Below, piece after piece: positions 45,869-54,837 of a DNA stretch of 64,000 nucleotides; within the stretch, counting starts at the first letter, position 1, and each line of letters begins with the position of its first letter. The stretch lies in NCBI RefSeq assembly GCF_963676665.1, contig NZ_OY781378.1:1146001-1210000 (forward strand), read 5' to 3'. The notes beneath the pieces were generated by a model. The model had not been told where the DNA came from. It saw nothing but the letters and a program-made list of their open reading frames with translations, and did no database searches. Origin of the DNA: an uncultured Tolumonas sp. (GTDB lineage: Bacteria > Pseudomonadota > Gammaproteobacteria > Enterobacterales > Aeromonadaceae). The translations under genes and the position numbers were made by a program.

Positions 45869-46888
45869 ATGGCATTTATTTATGATTATGGTTTATTTGC
45901 TGTAAAGAGTATCACACTTGTTCTGGTCATTGTCTTGGGTGTGATCGCTATCGTATCTGCAATTGCTCGACACAAAACGCGCCGCGGCGAATTAGATATC
46001 ACAGACCTTTCTGCGGATCATCAGCAGAACAAAGTGCATTTAACTGAAGCATTACTCAATAAAGAACAACGTAAAGAGTATGCCAAGCAGCAGAAGAAAG
46101 AACTTAAAGCGAAGAAAAAAAATGCGCAGGATACCAATAAACCACGTCTGTTCCTGATCGATTTTAAAGGTGGAATGGATGCGAAGGAAGTGTCTTCACT
46201 GCGTGAAGAAATCACTGCTGTATTAACCATGGCGAAAAGCGAAGACGAAGTGCTGGTTCGGGTGGAATCAGGTGGTGGTGTGGTGCACGGTTATGGTTTG
46301 GGTGCTTCGCAGTTACAACGTATCCGCGATAGGGGCTTGTTTTTAACCGTAGCAATCGACAAAGTGGCTGCCAGTGGTGGTTATATGATGGCGTGTGTGG
46401 CACAAAAAATTATCGCGGCCCCTTTTGCGATTGTTGGCTCTATTGGTGTTGTTGCACAAATGCCGAACTTTAACCGCTTGTTGAAAAAACACGATGTGGA
46501 TATTGAATTACACACAGCAGGCCAGTTCAAACGCACCTTAACTATTTTTGGTGAGAACGACGACAAGGCTCGCGAAAAATTCCGTGAAGAGCTGGAAACT
46601 GTACATCAGCAATTTAAACAGTTTGTCAGTGAACATCGCCCTCGTATGGATATTGACCAGATTGCGACCGGTGAACATTGGCTGGCAGCAGAAGCGAAAA
46701 AGTTAGGTGTAGTTGATGAGCTGCGCACCAGTGACGATTATTTGCTGTCTCAGTTCGAGCAAAAGCAGGTGATTAAAGTGACTTATCAGACGAAAAAAGG
46801 TCTTGCCGATCGTTTTTCGAACGCAGCTTCATTAGCTGTCGAAAAAGCCGTTTATCGTATCATTGAGACCTGTAAGATCCCTTTTTAG
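45869..46888 (+). CDS. sohB: Inner-membrane serine peptidase SohB
   Basis: A 339-aa S49-family peptidase. The N-terminal membrane segment is at about residues 10-32, then a charged Lys-rich linker, then the SppA-like domain. The Ser/Lys dyad is Ser169 (DKVAASGGYMMACVA) and Lys221 (TAGQFKRTL), about 50 residues apart as in the family. LFLIDFKGGMDAKEVSSLRE opens the catalytic domain. In E. coli sohB also lies near topA. Its substrates are not known, though it can compensate for loss of HtrA when overproduced. Confidence 0.94.
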   Translation: MAFIYDYGLFAVKSITLVLVIVLGVIAIVSAIARHKTRRGELDITDLSADHQQNKVHLTEALLNKEQRKEYAKQQKKELKAKKKNAQDTNKPRLFLIDFKGGMDAKEVSSLREEITAVLTMAKSEDEVLVRVESGGGVVHGYGLGASQLQRIRDRGLFLTVAIDKVAASGGYMMACVAQKIIAAPFAIVGSIGVVAQMPNFNRLLKKHDVDIELHTAGQFKRTLTIFGENDDKAREKFREELETVHQQFKQFVSEHRPRMDIDQIATGEHWLAAEAKKLGVVDELRTSDDYLLSQFEQKQVIKVTYQTKKGLADRFSNAASLAVEKAVYRIIETCKIPF

Positions 46889-46973
46889 TGTTCAAGAATG
46901 AGAATTTTGCCGTTTAAATGTAAATAAAAGTTGATTATCACTGAAGCTCCAACCATTTTATAAAAAGAAGAGA

Positions 46974-46994
46974 CTTCGCCTGATTCAGGCGAAG
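46974..46994 (+). promoter_or_regulatory. GC-rich hairpin between sohB and topA
   Basis: CTTCGCCTG-ATT-CAGGCGAAG, a 9-bp stem with a 3-nt loop, about 50 nt before the topA start. No T-run follows. It may be a weak terminator of sohB or a topA leader structure. Confidence 0.5.
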
Positions 46995-47044
46995 CTATAA
47001 ACATTGCTTAATTTTTGCGTGCTAATAAGGAAACCGTCGGTCAT

Positions 47045-49657
47045 ATGGGCAAAGCACTGGTCATTGTAGAGTCCCCGGCAAAAGCCAAAACTATCAACAA
47101 ATATCTGGGTAAAGACTTCGTCGTCAAATCCAGTGTTGGTCATGTGCGCGATCTGCCAACAAGTGGCAGCGCATCAACTGCAGCTGATAAAAAGGAAGGC
47201 GCAAAAAAAGGCGTTCGTCTTGATGCCGCGGATAAAGCGAAAAAAGAGTACTCCTCGCTGGTTTCCCGTATGGGGATCGATCCGGAACATGGCTGGAAAG
47301 CCCGTTACGAAATACTTCCCGGCAAAGAAAAAGTTGTTGCTGAACTGCGCGCATTAGCGGCACAAGCTGACACCATCTATCTCGCAACCGACTTGGATAG
47401 AGAAGGGGAAGCGATTGCCTGGCATCTGCGAGAACTGATCGGTGGCGATGAGTCTCGCTTTAAGCGCGTGGTGTTTAACGAAATTACCAAAACAGCGATC
47501 CAGGAAGCCTTCTCTCATCCTGGCCTGTTAAATATTGAACGCGTTAATGCGCAGCAAGCACGTCGTTTCCTCGACCGCGTGGTGGGGTATATGGTTTCCC
47601 CATTACTGTGGAAGAAAATTGCCCGTGGCCTTTCTGCGGGTCGGGTGCAATCGGTAGCATTGCGTTTGATTGTTGAAAAAGAGCGTGAAATTAAAGCCTT
47701 TGTGCCGGAAGAGTACTGGGATATTCATGCCGATACACAAACCCCTGCTCGTGAAGCTCTGCGTCTGCAGGTTACCTCGCAGCAGGGCAAATCGTTCGAT
47801 CCAAAGAACGAACAGCAAGCCATGGCCGCTGTACAGGCATTAAAAAATGCTGCCTATACCGTACGTGATCGCGAAGATAAACCGACCAGTAGTAAACCTT
47901 CTGCACCATTCATTACTTCCACCTTACAGCAAGCGGCCAGCACACGGCTGAGTTTTGGTGTGAAGAAGACCATGATGATGGCGCAGCGCTTGTACGAAGC
48001 GGGTCACATTACCTACATGCGTACTGACTCGACTAACTTGAGTCAGGAAGCGGTGGTCGCGGTTCGTGACTATATCGAACAGCAATTCGGTAAAAAATAT
48101 TTACCGAAAGATCCGCTAACGTATGGTTCTAAAGCCAATGCACAGGAAGCACACGAAGCGATCCGTCCATCCAACGTTGAAGTGAAAGCCGACGCGTTAA
48201 AAGATATGGAAGCGGATGCCGTTCGTTTGTACGACCTGATCTGGCGTCAATTTGTGGCGTGCCAGATGACGCCAGCTCAATATGACACCAGCACGCTGAC
48301 CGTGACTGCCGCCGATTTTGAGCTGAAAGCCAAAGGCCGTATTTTACGTTTTGCCGGTTGGACCAAAGCGTTACCACCAATGGGCCGCAAAGGTGACGAT
48401 ATTGAGTTGCCTAATGTGTCGGCTGGCGATGTATTGCAACTGGTTAAACTTGATCCTAAACAGCATTTCACTAAGCCGCCAGCACGCTTCACGGAAGCTG
48501 CGTTGGTTAAAGAGTTGGAAAAGCGTGGCATCGGTCGTCCGTCAACCTACGCCTCTATCATTTCTACGATCCAGGATCGTGGTTATGTAAAAGTCGAAGC
48601 CCGTCGTTTTTATGCTGAAAAAATGGGTGAAATTGTCACCGATCGTTTGGTGGAAAGTTTCACTGATCTGATGAGTTATGACTTCACGGCGCAAATGGAA
48701 AGCTCGCTGGATAATATTGCTCAGGGCAATTTAGACTGGCACAAACAGCTGGATAGTTTCTATTCCGAATTTAAAGCCGATCTGCAAAAGGCAGAAGGTG
48801 ATATGGGCGGAATGCGGAGCAATCAGGTTGTCCTGACGGATATCGATTGCCCGACCTGTGGTCGCAAAATGGGTATCCGTACCGCATCAACCGGTGTGTT
48901 CCTCGGCTGTTCCGGTTATGCCTTACCGCCCAAAGAGCGTTGCAAACAAACCATCAATCTGGTGCCGGGCGATGAATTTATTGCTGCAGACTCCGAAGAT
49001 GGTGAAGTCAACGCACTGCGCGCCATGCACCGTTGTAAAAAATGCGGTACAGCGATGGATTCTTATGTGCTGGATGGCACACGTAAAATTCATATTTGCG
49101 GTAATAACCCTGATTGCGATGGTTATGAGATCGAGGTGGGTCAGTTCCGTCTGAAAGGCTATGAAGGCCCGGTAGTGGAATGTGATCGTTGTGGTTCAGA
49201 CATGCAGCTGAAAACCGGTCGTTTTGGTAAGTTTATGGCCTGTACCAATGCTGAATGTAAGAACACGCGCAAGATCCTGAAAAACGGCGATGTGGCACCA
49301 CCGAAAGAAGATCCGGTGTTCCTGCCTGAGCTGAAGTGCAGTAAATCCGATGCGCATTTTGTGTTGCGTGATGGGGCGGCAGGTTTGTTTATGGCGGCCA
49401 GCACATTCCCTAAGTCACGTGAAACACGGGCACCTCTGGTTGCTGAATTACTTCGGTTTAAAGATCGCTTGGCACCTAAACATCAGTATCTGGCGGAAGC
49501 ACCAGTTGCTGATCCTGATGGTAATCCAACTATTGTGCGTTTCAGCCGTAAAACGAAAGAGCAATATGTTGCTTCGGAAGTAGACGGTAAAGCGACCGGT
49601 TGGGCTGCCTACTATGTTGGTGGCCGCTGGCAGGCTGCGGCAGGGAAAACGAAGTAA
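47045..49657 (+). CDS. topA: DNA topoisomerase I
   Basis: A type IA topoisomerase of 870 aa from ATG 47045 ([20 protein letters not shown]). A TTG-initiated frame from 47015 is less likely, although the chosen ATG has only a distant AAGGAA. The Toprim domain has VESPAKA and [13 protein letters not shown]. The active-site Tyr324 is in [10 protein letters not shown]. Three C4 zinc-ribbon modules begin at Cys602 (CPTCGRKMG), followed by CKKCGTAMD and [10 protein letters not shown]. The length and domain order match E. coli TopA. It relaxes negative supercoils. Confidence 0.97.
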   Translation: MGKALVIVESPAKAKTINKYLGKDFVVKSSVGHVRDLPTSGSASTAADKKEGAKKGVRLDAADKAKKEYSSLVSRMGIDPEHGWKARYEILPGKEKVVAELRALAAQADTIYLATDLDREGEAIAWHLRELIGGDESRFKRVVFNEITKTAIQEAFSHPGLLNIERVNAQQARRFLDRVVGYMVSPLLWKKIARGLSAGRVQSVALRLIVEKEREIKAFVPEEYWDIHADTQTPAREALRLQVTSQQGKSFDPKNEQQAMAAVQALKNAAYTVRDREDKPTSSKPSAPFITSTLQQAASTRLSFGVKKTMMMAQRLYEAGHITYMRTDSTNLSQEAVVAVRDYIEQQFGKKYLPKDPLTYGSKANAQEAHEAIRPSNVEVKADALKDMEADAVRLYDLIWRQFVACQMTPAQYDTSTLTVTAADFELKAKGRILRFAGWTKALPPMGRKGDDIELPNVSAGDVLQLVKLDPKQHFTKPPARFTEAALVKELEKRGIGRPSTYASIISTIQDRGYVKVEARRFYAEKMGEIVTDRLVESFTDLMSYDFTAQMESSLDNIAQGNLDWHKQLDSFYSEFKADLQKAEGDMGGMRSNQVVLTDIDCPTCGRKMGIRTASTGVFLGCSGYALPPKERCKQTINLVPGDEFIAADSEDGEVNALRAMHRCKKCGTAMDSYVLDGTRKIHICGNNPDCDGYEIEVGQFRLKGYEGPVVECDRCGSDMQLKTGRFGKFMACTNAECKNTRKILKNGDVAPPKEDPVFLPELKCSKSDAHFVLRDGAAGLFMAASTFPKSRETRAPLVAELLRFKDRLAPKHQYLAEAPVADPDGNPTIVRFSRKTKEQYVASEVDGKATGWAAYYVGGRWQAAAGKTK

Positions 49658-49677
49658 AAAGCTTAAGTAACCCGCCG

Positions 49678-49822
49678 TTATACCCAAAGTAATTGGAGTT
49701 GCAGCAAGGCGACAAGTGACGAATCCCCATGAGCATAGTTAAGTTATGTGATAGATAAGCTATGTGATTGGGGTGAGTAAACGACGTTAACGACGCAGCA
49801 ACTTCAACTACGAAGGGTATAA
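49678..49822. repeat. MITE-like palindromic repeat, long copy (145 bp)
   Basis: The outer ends are exact inverted repeats, TTATACCC and GGGTATAA. The arms continue as an imperfect inverted repeat: CAAAGTAATTGGAGTTGCAGC against GCAGCAACTTCAACTACGAA. An inner palindrome follows (ATCCCCA ... TGGGGT, CATAG ... CTATG). It has no coding capacity. It shares the left arm, including GTTGCAGCAAGG and GACAAGTGA, with the short copy at 7751-7835. It lies between topA and tRNA-Gly. I have seen similar sequences in other gammaproteobacteria but cannot name the family. Confidence 0.8.
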
Positions 49823-49935
49823 GAGTGAAGTGCGGAAATATCAGGCAGTCAGCATCCACTGACGCAAAAAGTGTTTTGCCTTCACTCTTCATCTACGTAT
49901 AATGCGCGCCGTTGCTAAGGCAACATCTCATTGAA

Positions 49936-50011
<76 letters not shown>

Positions 50012-50017
50012 ATTTAA

Positions 50018-50091
50018 GGCGTGTTAACAAAGCGGTTATGTAGCGGATTGCAAATCCGTCTAGCCCGGTTCGACTCCGGGACACGCCTCCA
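50018..50091 (+). tRNA. tRNA-Cys (GCA)
   Basis: 74 nt with encoded CCA. It has a GGCGTGT/ACACGCC acceptor stem, a TTGCAAA anticodon loop with GCA and a TTCGACT T-loop. In E. coli glyW-cysT is followed by leuZ. No Leu tRNA follows here. Confidence 0.96.
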
Positions 50092-50139
50092 ATAACCTCT
50101 TAATATCCGTTGAAATGCCTTCCTTTAAAGCTGATTGCT

Positions 50140-50706
50140 TCAACCAAACTGTTTTGCCAACTGATAAAGAATTCTCGCCGTCGCACCCCAGATAAACCAG
50201 CCATCAACTGTTAACCCGATAATTTTATGCGTCGTGCCATTTCGTGTGGTGATCAGTGGTTGGTAAGTATTGAGATCCAGTAACGTCTCCAGCGGCAATT
50301 CAAATACGGCAGACACTTCATCTTTGGCTGGTATGATCTTAAATGGTGGTTGAATTAAGGCGAGATAGGGGTGGATCTGATACCCCGTGAAGGTGTGCCC
50401 AGAGGATAATTGCCCCAGCACCCTTATTTGTTTTTCGGTGATACCAAGTTCTTCTTCCATTTCGCGAATGGCGGTCATCTGCAAAGAGCTATCTGTGTTG
50501 TCTTTTCTGCCACCCGGAAAACAAACCTGCCCTGGGTGATGGCGCAGCTGCCAGCTTCGTTGCGTGAACAATACTGTCCAGCCATCAGAGCGCAGAATAA
50601 TCGGTATTAACACGGCTGCATCGTGTGTTCCCGGATGAATATCAACTGGCGTCAACGGGGCATTTTGTAATAAGAAACGATTCAGAAAGTGTTCAGTTCG
50701 GCTCAT
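50140..50706 (-). CDS. nudL: Nudix CoA pyrophosphatase
   Basis: A 188-aa Nudix hydrolase. The Nudix box is GGRKDNTDSSLQMTAIREME followed by EELGI. The CoAse motif LLTQRSWQLRHHPGQVCFP-type element is visible just before it as VLFTQRSWQLRHHPGQVCFP. This matches NudL (YeaB), which cleaves coenzyme A derivatives. It overlaps the 3' end of pabB by 14 bp, the same arrangement as pabB-yeaB in E. coli. Confidence 0.92.
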   Translation of the reverse strand: MSRTEHFLNRFLLQNAPLTPVDIHPGTHDAAVLIPIILRSDGWTVLFTQRSWQLRHHPGQVCFPGGRKDNTDSSLQMTAIREMEEELGITEKQIRVLGQLSSGHTFTGYQIHPYLALIQPPFKIIPAKDEVSAVFELPLETLLDLNTYQPLITTRNGTTHKIIGLTVDGWFIWGATARILYQLAKQFG

Positions 50707-52078
50707 GATATGACTGTTCCAGAATCGGTAATATCTTCGCTAATTTATCAAAGGTTTCCTGATATTCCGCATCTGCATCAGAATCAGCCACTATACCGCC
50801 ACCAGCCCAGACATAAAGTTGTTGTTGCCATGCGATCAAGGTGCGAATGGTGATACTGGAATCCATGCGCCCATGTCGGCTGATATAAAACATGCTGCCA
50901 CAATAGGCCGAACGGCGGTGTGGTTCGAGCTCTTCAATAATTTCCAGCGCCCGAACTTTGGGTGCACCAGTGATCGAACCACCGGGAAAACAGGCTTCGA
51001 GCAGTTCAACTGCGCTGTATTGCTCGGCTAATGAACTTGTCACGGTTGAAACCAGATGGTGTACGGCCTTGAATGATTCAATATCAAACAGCTTGGATAC
51101 ACGCACTGTGCCAGGTTTCGACACCCGGCCAATATCGTTACGTAACAGGTCAACAATCATCAGATTTTCCGCCCGATCTTTCGGCGAATGTTGTAGTTCA
51201 GTGATGCTGGCTTGATCTGCTTGTGGATCAACAAAACGAGGGCGCGTTCCCTTAATCGGTTTAGTTTCAATTTCGCGATTATTGAGTGCCAAAAAACGTT
51301 CTGGCGACAAGCTGAGAATCGCAGCTTCTGGCAGACGCATGAATGCTGAAAATGGCGCTTGATTTACCTGTGCCAACTGGCAATAAGCCTGCCATTCATC
51401 ACCGGAATAATGAGCGTGAAAGCGCTGGGTCAGATTGATTTGATAACAATCGCCAGCACGTAGATAACGTTGAATAGCGTTAAAGCGTTCAGTATAGGCA
51501 GCTTGAGAAAGGTTAGATTGCCAACCTGATGTAAGGCTGAATGGTTTTGGTTTCATGGCCACTTGCTGCTGCCACCAAGCCCACCGTGTTTCCATTTGTT
51601 CTTCAGAACCGCAAACTAAGAAATGCATCTGTTGGGTTTGATGATCAACGATCCATGCCCAGTCATAAATACCGACGGCCAGTTCAGGTAAATGGATATC
51701 ACGTTCAGCTTGTACCGGGATTTTTTCAATACGACGACCTAAGTCATATCCTAATAGGCCGATAGCGCCGCCGATAAATGGTAATTCCCCATGATAAGTA
51801 ACATCTGGTCCAAAATGACGACGTTGAATTTCTTTCAATAATTGTAACGGTGCGGCTTTGGAATATTCAGTATGCTCACCTTCCGTGATCGTGGTGATAT
51901 CGCCCGTTGTTTGCAGCGTAGCTATCGGTTCAGCCGAAAAAACATCAAACCGGCTGTCGATATGATCTGGGCTGGCAGATTCTAATAACACCGCCCATGG
52001 CAGATGAGCTACCTTGGCAAACATCTGTTGCGTGGTAGATTGAATCGGAAATGTTTTAAGCTGAAATAGTGATGACAT
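50693..52078 (-). CDS. pabB: Aminodeoxychorismate synthase component I
   Basis: A 461-aa enzyme that aminates chorismate for folate (p-aminobenzoate) synthesis, with PabA supplying ammonia. The chorismate-binding signatures are ETKPIKGTRPR, RAENLMIVDLLRNDIGRV and CFPGGSITGAPKVRALEIIE. The Lys of PIKGT is the nucleophile that separates PabB from TrpE-type enzymes. The length is usual for PabB. It is the first gene of a two-gene unit with nudL and is divergent from the LuxO-type gene. Confidence 0.94.
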   Translation of the reverse strand: MSSLFQLKTFPIQSTTQQMFAKVAHLPWAVLLESASPDHIDSRFDVFSAEPIATLQTTGDITTITEGEHTEYSKAAPLQLLKEIQRRHFGPDVTYHGELPFIGGAIGLLGYDLGRRIEKIPVQAERDIHLPELAVGIYDWAWIVDHQTQQMHFLVCGSEEQMETRWAWWQQQVAMKPKPFSLTSGWQSNLSQAAYTERFNAIQRYLRAGDCYQINLTQRFHAHYSGDEWQAYCQLAQVNQAPFSAFMRLPEAAILSLSPERFLALNNREIETKPIKGTRPRFVDPQADQASITELQHSPKDRAENLMIVDLLRNDIGRVSKPGTVRVSKLFDIESFKAVHHLVSTVTSSLAEQYSAVELLEACFPGGSITGAPKVRALEIIEELEPHRRSAYCGSMFYISRHGRMDSSITIRTLIAWQQQLYVWAGGGIVADSDADAEYQETFDKLAKILPILEQSYHEPN

Positions 52079-52178
52079 GCGATAGAAAACACGATGTTAC
52101 ATGGCAGGGTTGATTGGCAAAGCGTATCATAAGAGCGCTTTTGTAACGAATAAATCTAATCATTTGTAGCTGGTGTCT

Positions 52179-52216
52179 GATGTGAGGAAACATCCGGTCT
52201 GTTGGAGATAGAGACC
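52179..52216 (+). promoter_or_regulatory. Small hairpins in the leader of the LuxO-type gene
   Basis: GATGT-(6 nt)-ACATC at 52179-52194 and GGTCT-(11 nt)-AGACC at 52196-52216, about 70-105 nt before the start codon. They may be leader structure. I found no Qrr-like small RNA or sigma-54 promoter here. Confidence 0.25.
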
Positions 52217-52283
52217 ATATCAGCTTGAAGTTAAATCTGAATGCTAAACTGGTAAACAGAGCACTAAAACAAAGAGAATAACA

Positions 52284-53669
52284 ATGTCGAGTCCACTGGT
52301 TTATTTGGTAGAAGACAGTGAAATGCTGTCCATGCTCTATCAAGATTATTTACGTGCTGAACCCTACCAAATCAAGGCCTTTCGTCTCGGTCAGGATGGG
52401 TTGGATGCGTTGAAAGAGCAACCACCGCAGGTACTGTTGCTTGATCTGGAATTACCCGACATGGATGGTATGGCGCTGCTGCGCTACGTGAGTGAACAAG
52501 GATTGCCAACCAGTGTCGTGGTGATAACGGCACATGGTTCCGTTGATATTGCTGTGGAAGCGATGCGACACAGTGCGTTTGATTTTTTGACTAAACCGTT
52601 TGATGGCAAGCGCTTGTGTACGACGGTGCGTAATGCTGCGAAACACCAGCAATTAGCCTCGCTGGTGGATACTTACCGTGCCAATTATGACCACTCAGGT
52701 TTTGGTGGTTTTATCGGTAGTTCATTGTCGATGCAAGCGGTTTACCGCATATTAGAAAGTGCCGCACCGAGTAAAGCAACCGTCTTTATTACTGGGGAAA
52801 GTGGTACCGGAAAAGAAGTTTGCGCAGAAACATTACACAAAATCAGCCCGCGTAAAGATCAACCACTGGTTGTTTTAAATTGTGCTGCCATTCCTCGCGA
52901 TTTGATCGAAAGTGAGATTTTCGGTCATGTTAAAGGTGCTTTTACTGGTGCGCAAAGTGATCGGGAAGGGGCTGCGTCCCGTGCTAATGGTGGCACATTG
53001 TTCCTTGATGAAATCTGCGAAATGGAGCTGGATTTACAATCCAAATTATTACGCTTTATTCAAACCGGCACGTTCCAGCGGGTCGGTGGCAGCAAACTGG
53101 AAAGCGTAGATGTTCGCTTTGTTTGTGCGACAAATCGTGACCCTATTGCCGAAGTGCAAGCGGGGCGTTTCCGCGAAGATCTCTATTACCGTTTACATGT
53201 TATACCGGTAGCGTTACCACCATTGCGTGAGCGGGGGGATGATGTGCTGGCGATCGCCCGAAATTTCTTGCGGCAATTTGCGACTGAAGAGAATAAACAT
53301 TTTTCTGATTTCAGCCCTGAATCAGCACAGATGATGTTGAATTACGAATGGCCTGGCAACGTGCGGCAATTGCAGAATGTGATCCGTAATGTGGTTGTTT
53401 TGCATGATGGTGATCGTGTGTTACCGACTATGTTCCCCCCACCACTGAACTCTGTGCCGGTAGCTGTGATTCCACAAAAAACAGCCGCAGTCGCACCACT
53501 TGTGGTTGCGAACAGTATGGAAGCCATTCGCCCCATGTGGTTGGTCGAAAAAGAAACTATAGAGAATGCAATTGCAGCATGTGATGGCAACATTCCTCAG
53601 GCGGCAACTTTACTGGAATTAAGCCCTTCAACTATCTATCGCAAACGACTGGCGTGGCAATCAACGTGA
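52284..53669 (+). CDS. luxO: LuxO-family sigma-54-dependent response regulator
   Basis: A 461-aa three-domain regulator. The receiver domain has phospho-acceptor Asp54 (LLLDLELPDMDG) and Lys104. The AAA+ domain has Walker A GESGTGKE (171-178), GAFTGA (218-223, contacts sigma-54) and GTLFLDEICEMELDLQSKLL. A C-terminal Fis-type HTH follows (GNIPQAATLLELSPSTIYRK). Residues FIGSSLSMQAVYRILESAAP and LLRFIQTGTFQRVGGSK closely follow Vibrio LuxO. Vibrio LuxO drives Qrr small RNA genes when phosphorylated. The FIST and hybrid-kinase genes follow on the same strand. Confidence 0.88.
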   Translation: MSSPLVYLVEDSEMLSMLYQDYLRAEPYQIKAFRLGQDGLDALKEQPPQVLLLDLELPDMDGMALLRYVSEQGLPTSVVVITAHGSVDIAVEAMRHSAFDFLTKPFDGKRLCTTVRNAAKHQQLASLVDTYRANYDHSGFGGFIGSSLSMQAVYRILESAAPSKATVFITGESGTGKEVCAETLHKISPRKDQPLVVLNCAAIPRDLIESEIFGHVKGAFTGAQSDREGAASRANGGTLFLDEICEMELDLQSKLLRFIQTGTFQRVGGSKLESVDVRFVCATNRDPIAEVQAGRFREDLYYRLHVIPVALPPLRERGDDVLAIARNFLRQFATEENKHFSDFSPESAQMMLNYEWPGNVRQLQNVIRNVVVLHDGDRVLPTMFPPPLNSVPVAVIPQKTAAVAPLVVANSMEAIRPMWLVEKETIENAIAACDGNIPQAATLLELSPSTIYRKRLAWQST

Positions 53670-53706
53670 AAGTCATAGTGAATATTGATAGTACAGGGGT
53701 CTGAAT

Positions 53707-54837
53707 ATGAAGAGTGTGTTGGTATCAGATGGGATGCCTCAGCTGCAACTTGAATTGCAGCACATGAACGATGATCCTGAAATCAAGTTCATCATGATGT
53801 TGCTGGCGTCACAAACCGAGATTGCACATGATGAGATCAACAATCTCTTGGTTATTAATCCCAAACCCGTCATCGGCGGTATTTTTCCCTATGTTTTATA
53901 TGATAAATCGTTGTTAACTGCGGGTGCGGTGTTAATTGGGTTTAGTTGTTCGTTCAGCATGGCGGTTATTCCTGCATTAAGTAAAACGGTTGAAATAGAA
54001 ACCGAGTTACAAAAACAACTGCCTTGGCAAAATATGGAACGGGGAACGTTGTTTACCTTTGTGCATGGGATGAGTTCTGGCGTTCAGCGATTAGTTGATG
54101 GCCTATTTAATCAATATGGTCTTGAGATTAACTATATCGGCGGTGGTTGTGGCTCCTTGCAGAAATTGGATCAGCCTTGCGTATTAACGCCACAAGGTAT
54201 TTTGCAAGACGCGGCGCTGTTATTAATGGCGGACATTACCAGCGGTATTGGTGTTGCACATGGCTGGCAATCTATTTCTCGGGCTTTTAAAGTCACCGAA
54301 GTCGAGGGTAATGAAATCATCTCGATTGACTGGCGTCCGGCAGCTGATGTGTATCGTAATGTCGTTGAAGATCATTCAGGCCTGCGGTTTTGCGAAATAC
54401 CATTTTCAGAAATTGCCCGCGCATATCCTTTTGGTATTGCCAAACTGGCTGATGAGCTGGTGATCCGAGATCCAATCTCACTTAAAGGTCAGCGTATCGT
54501 TTGTGTTGGTGAAGTGCGGCGTGGCTCATATGTGCATGTGATGCATGGCAAACCAGATTATGTTTCGGCTGCTGCGGGGCGGGCGCGTCAGCGCGCTATG
54601 GAGAATCTGAAAGGGCGCACACCACACCTGATGTTATTTATGGATTGTATTTCGCGCGTTTTATTTCTGGGAGAATTATTTGCCCGGGAAATCACACATG
54701 TGTCGATGAATGATGTTCCACTTGCCGGGGCCCTGACGTTAGGGGAGATAGCTAATAGCGGCTATGATTACCTGGAACTCTATAACAAAACTTCTGTAGT
54801 AGGATTGCTGGCCAGTGATACGTCAGGGATTAATTGA
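53707..54837 (+). CDS. FIST-domain sensor protein (NosP-like)
   Basis: A 376-aa cytoplasmic protein with FIST N (about residues 20-195) and FIST C (about 215-350) domains. Visible family stretches are NPKPVIGGIFPYVLYD, FVHGMSSGVQRLVDGLFNQY, INYIGGGCGSLQ and ARGRARQRAMENLKGRTPHL-like sequence in AAAGRARQRAMENLKG. FIST proteins next to hybrid histidine kinases have been described as NosP, heme-based nitric oxide sensors that control the kinase. The locus fits that pattern, but heme binding cannot be read from sequence. Its 3' end overlaps the kinase gene by 23 bp. Confidence 0.82.
   Translation: MKSVLVSDGMPQLQLELQHMNDDPEIKFIMMLLASQTEIAHDEINNLLVINPKPVIGGIFPYVLYDKSLLTAGAVLIGFSCSFSMAVIPALSKTVEIETELQKQLPWQNMERGTLFTFVHGMSSGVQRLVDGLFNQYGLEINYIGGGCGSLQKLDQPCVLTPQGILQDAALLLMADITSGIGVAHGWQSISRAFKVTEVEGNEIISIDWRPAADVYRNVVEDHSGLRFCEIPFSEIARAYPFGIAKLADELVIRDPISLKGQRIVCVGEVRRGSYVHVMHGKPDYVSAAAGRARQRAMENLKGRTPHLMLFMDCISRVLFLGELFAREITHVSMNDVPLAGALTLGEIANSGYDYLELYNKTSVVGLLASDTSGIN

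Noticed and set aside
52079-52283. Qrr small RNA or sigma-54 promoter next to the LuxO-type gene
   Set aside because: TGGCAGGG followed by TTGGC at about 52101-52118 resembles a sigma-54 site, but the spacing is wrong and no Qrr core or terminator is present.
54815-54837. Frameshift fusing the FIST and kinase genes
   Set aside because: Each frame has its own start and stop with a short overlap. This is normal translational coupling and both proteins have complete domains.
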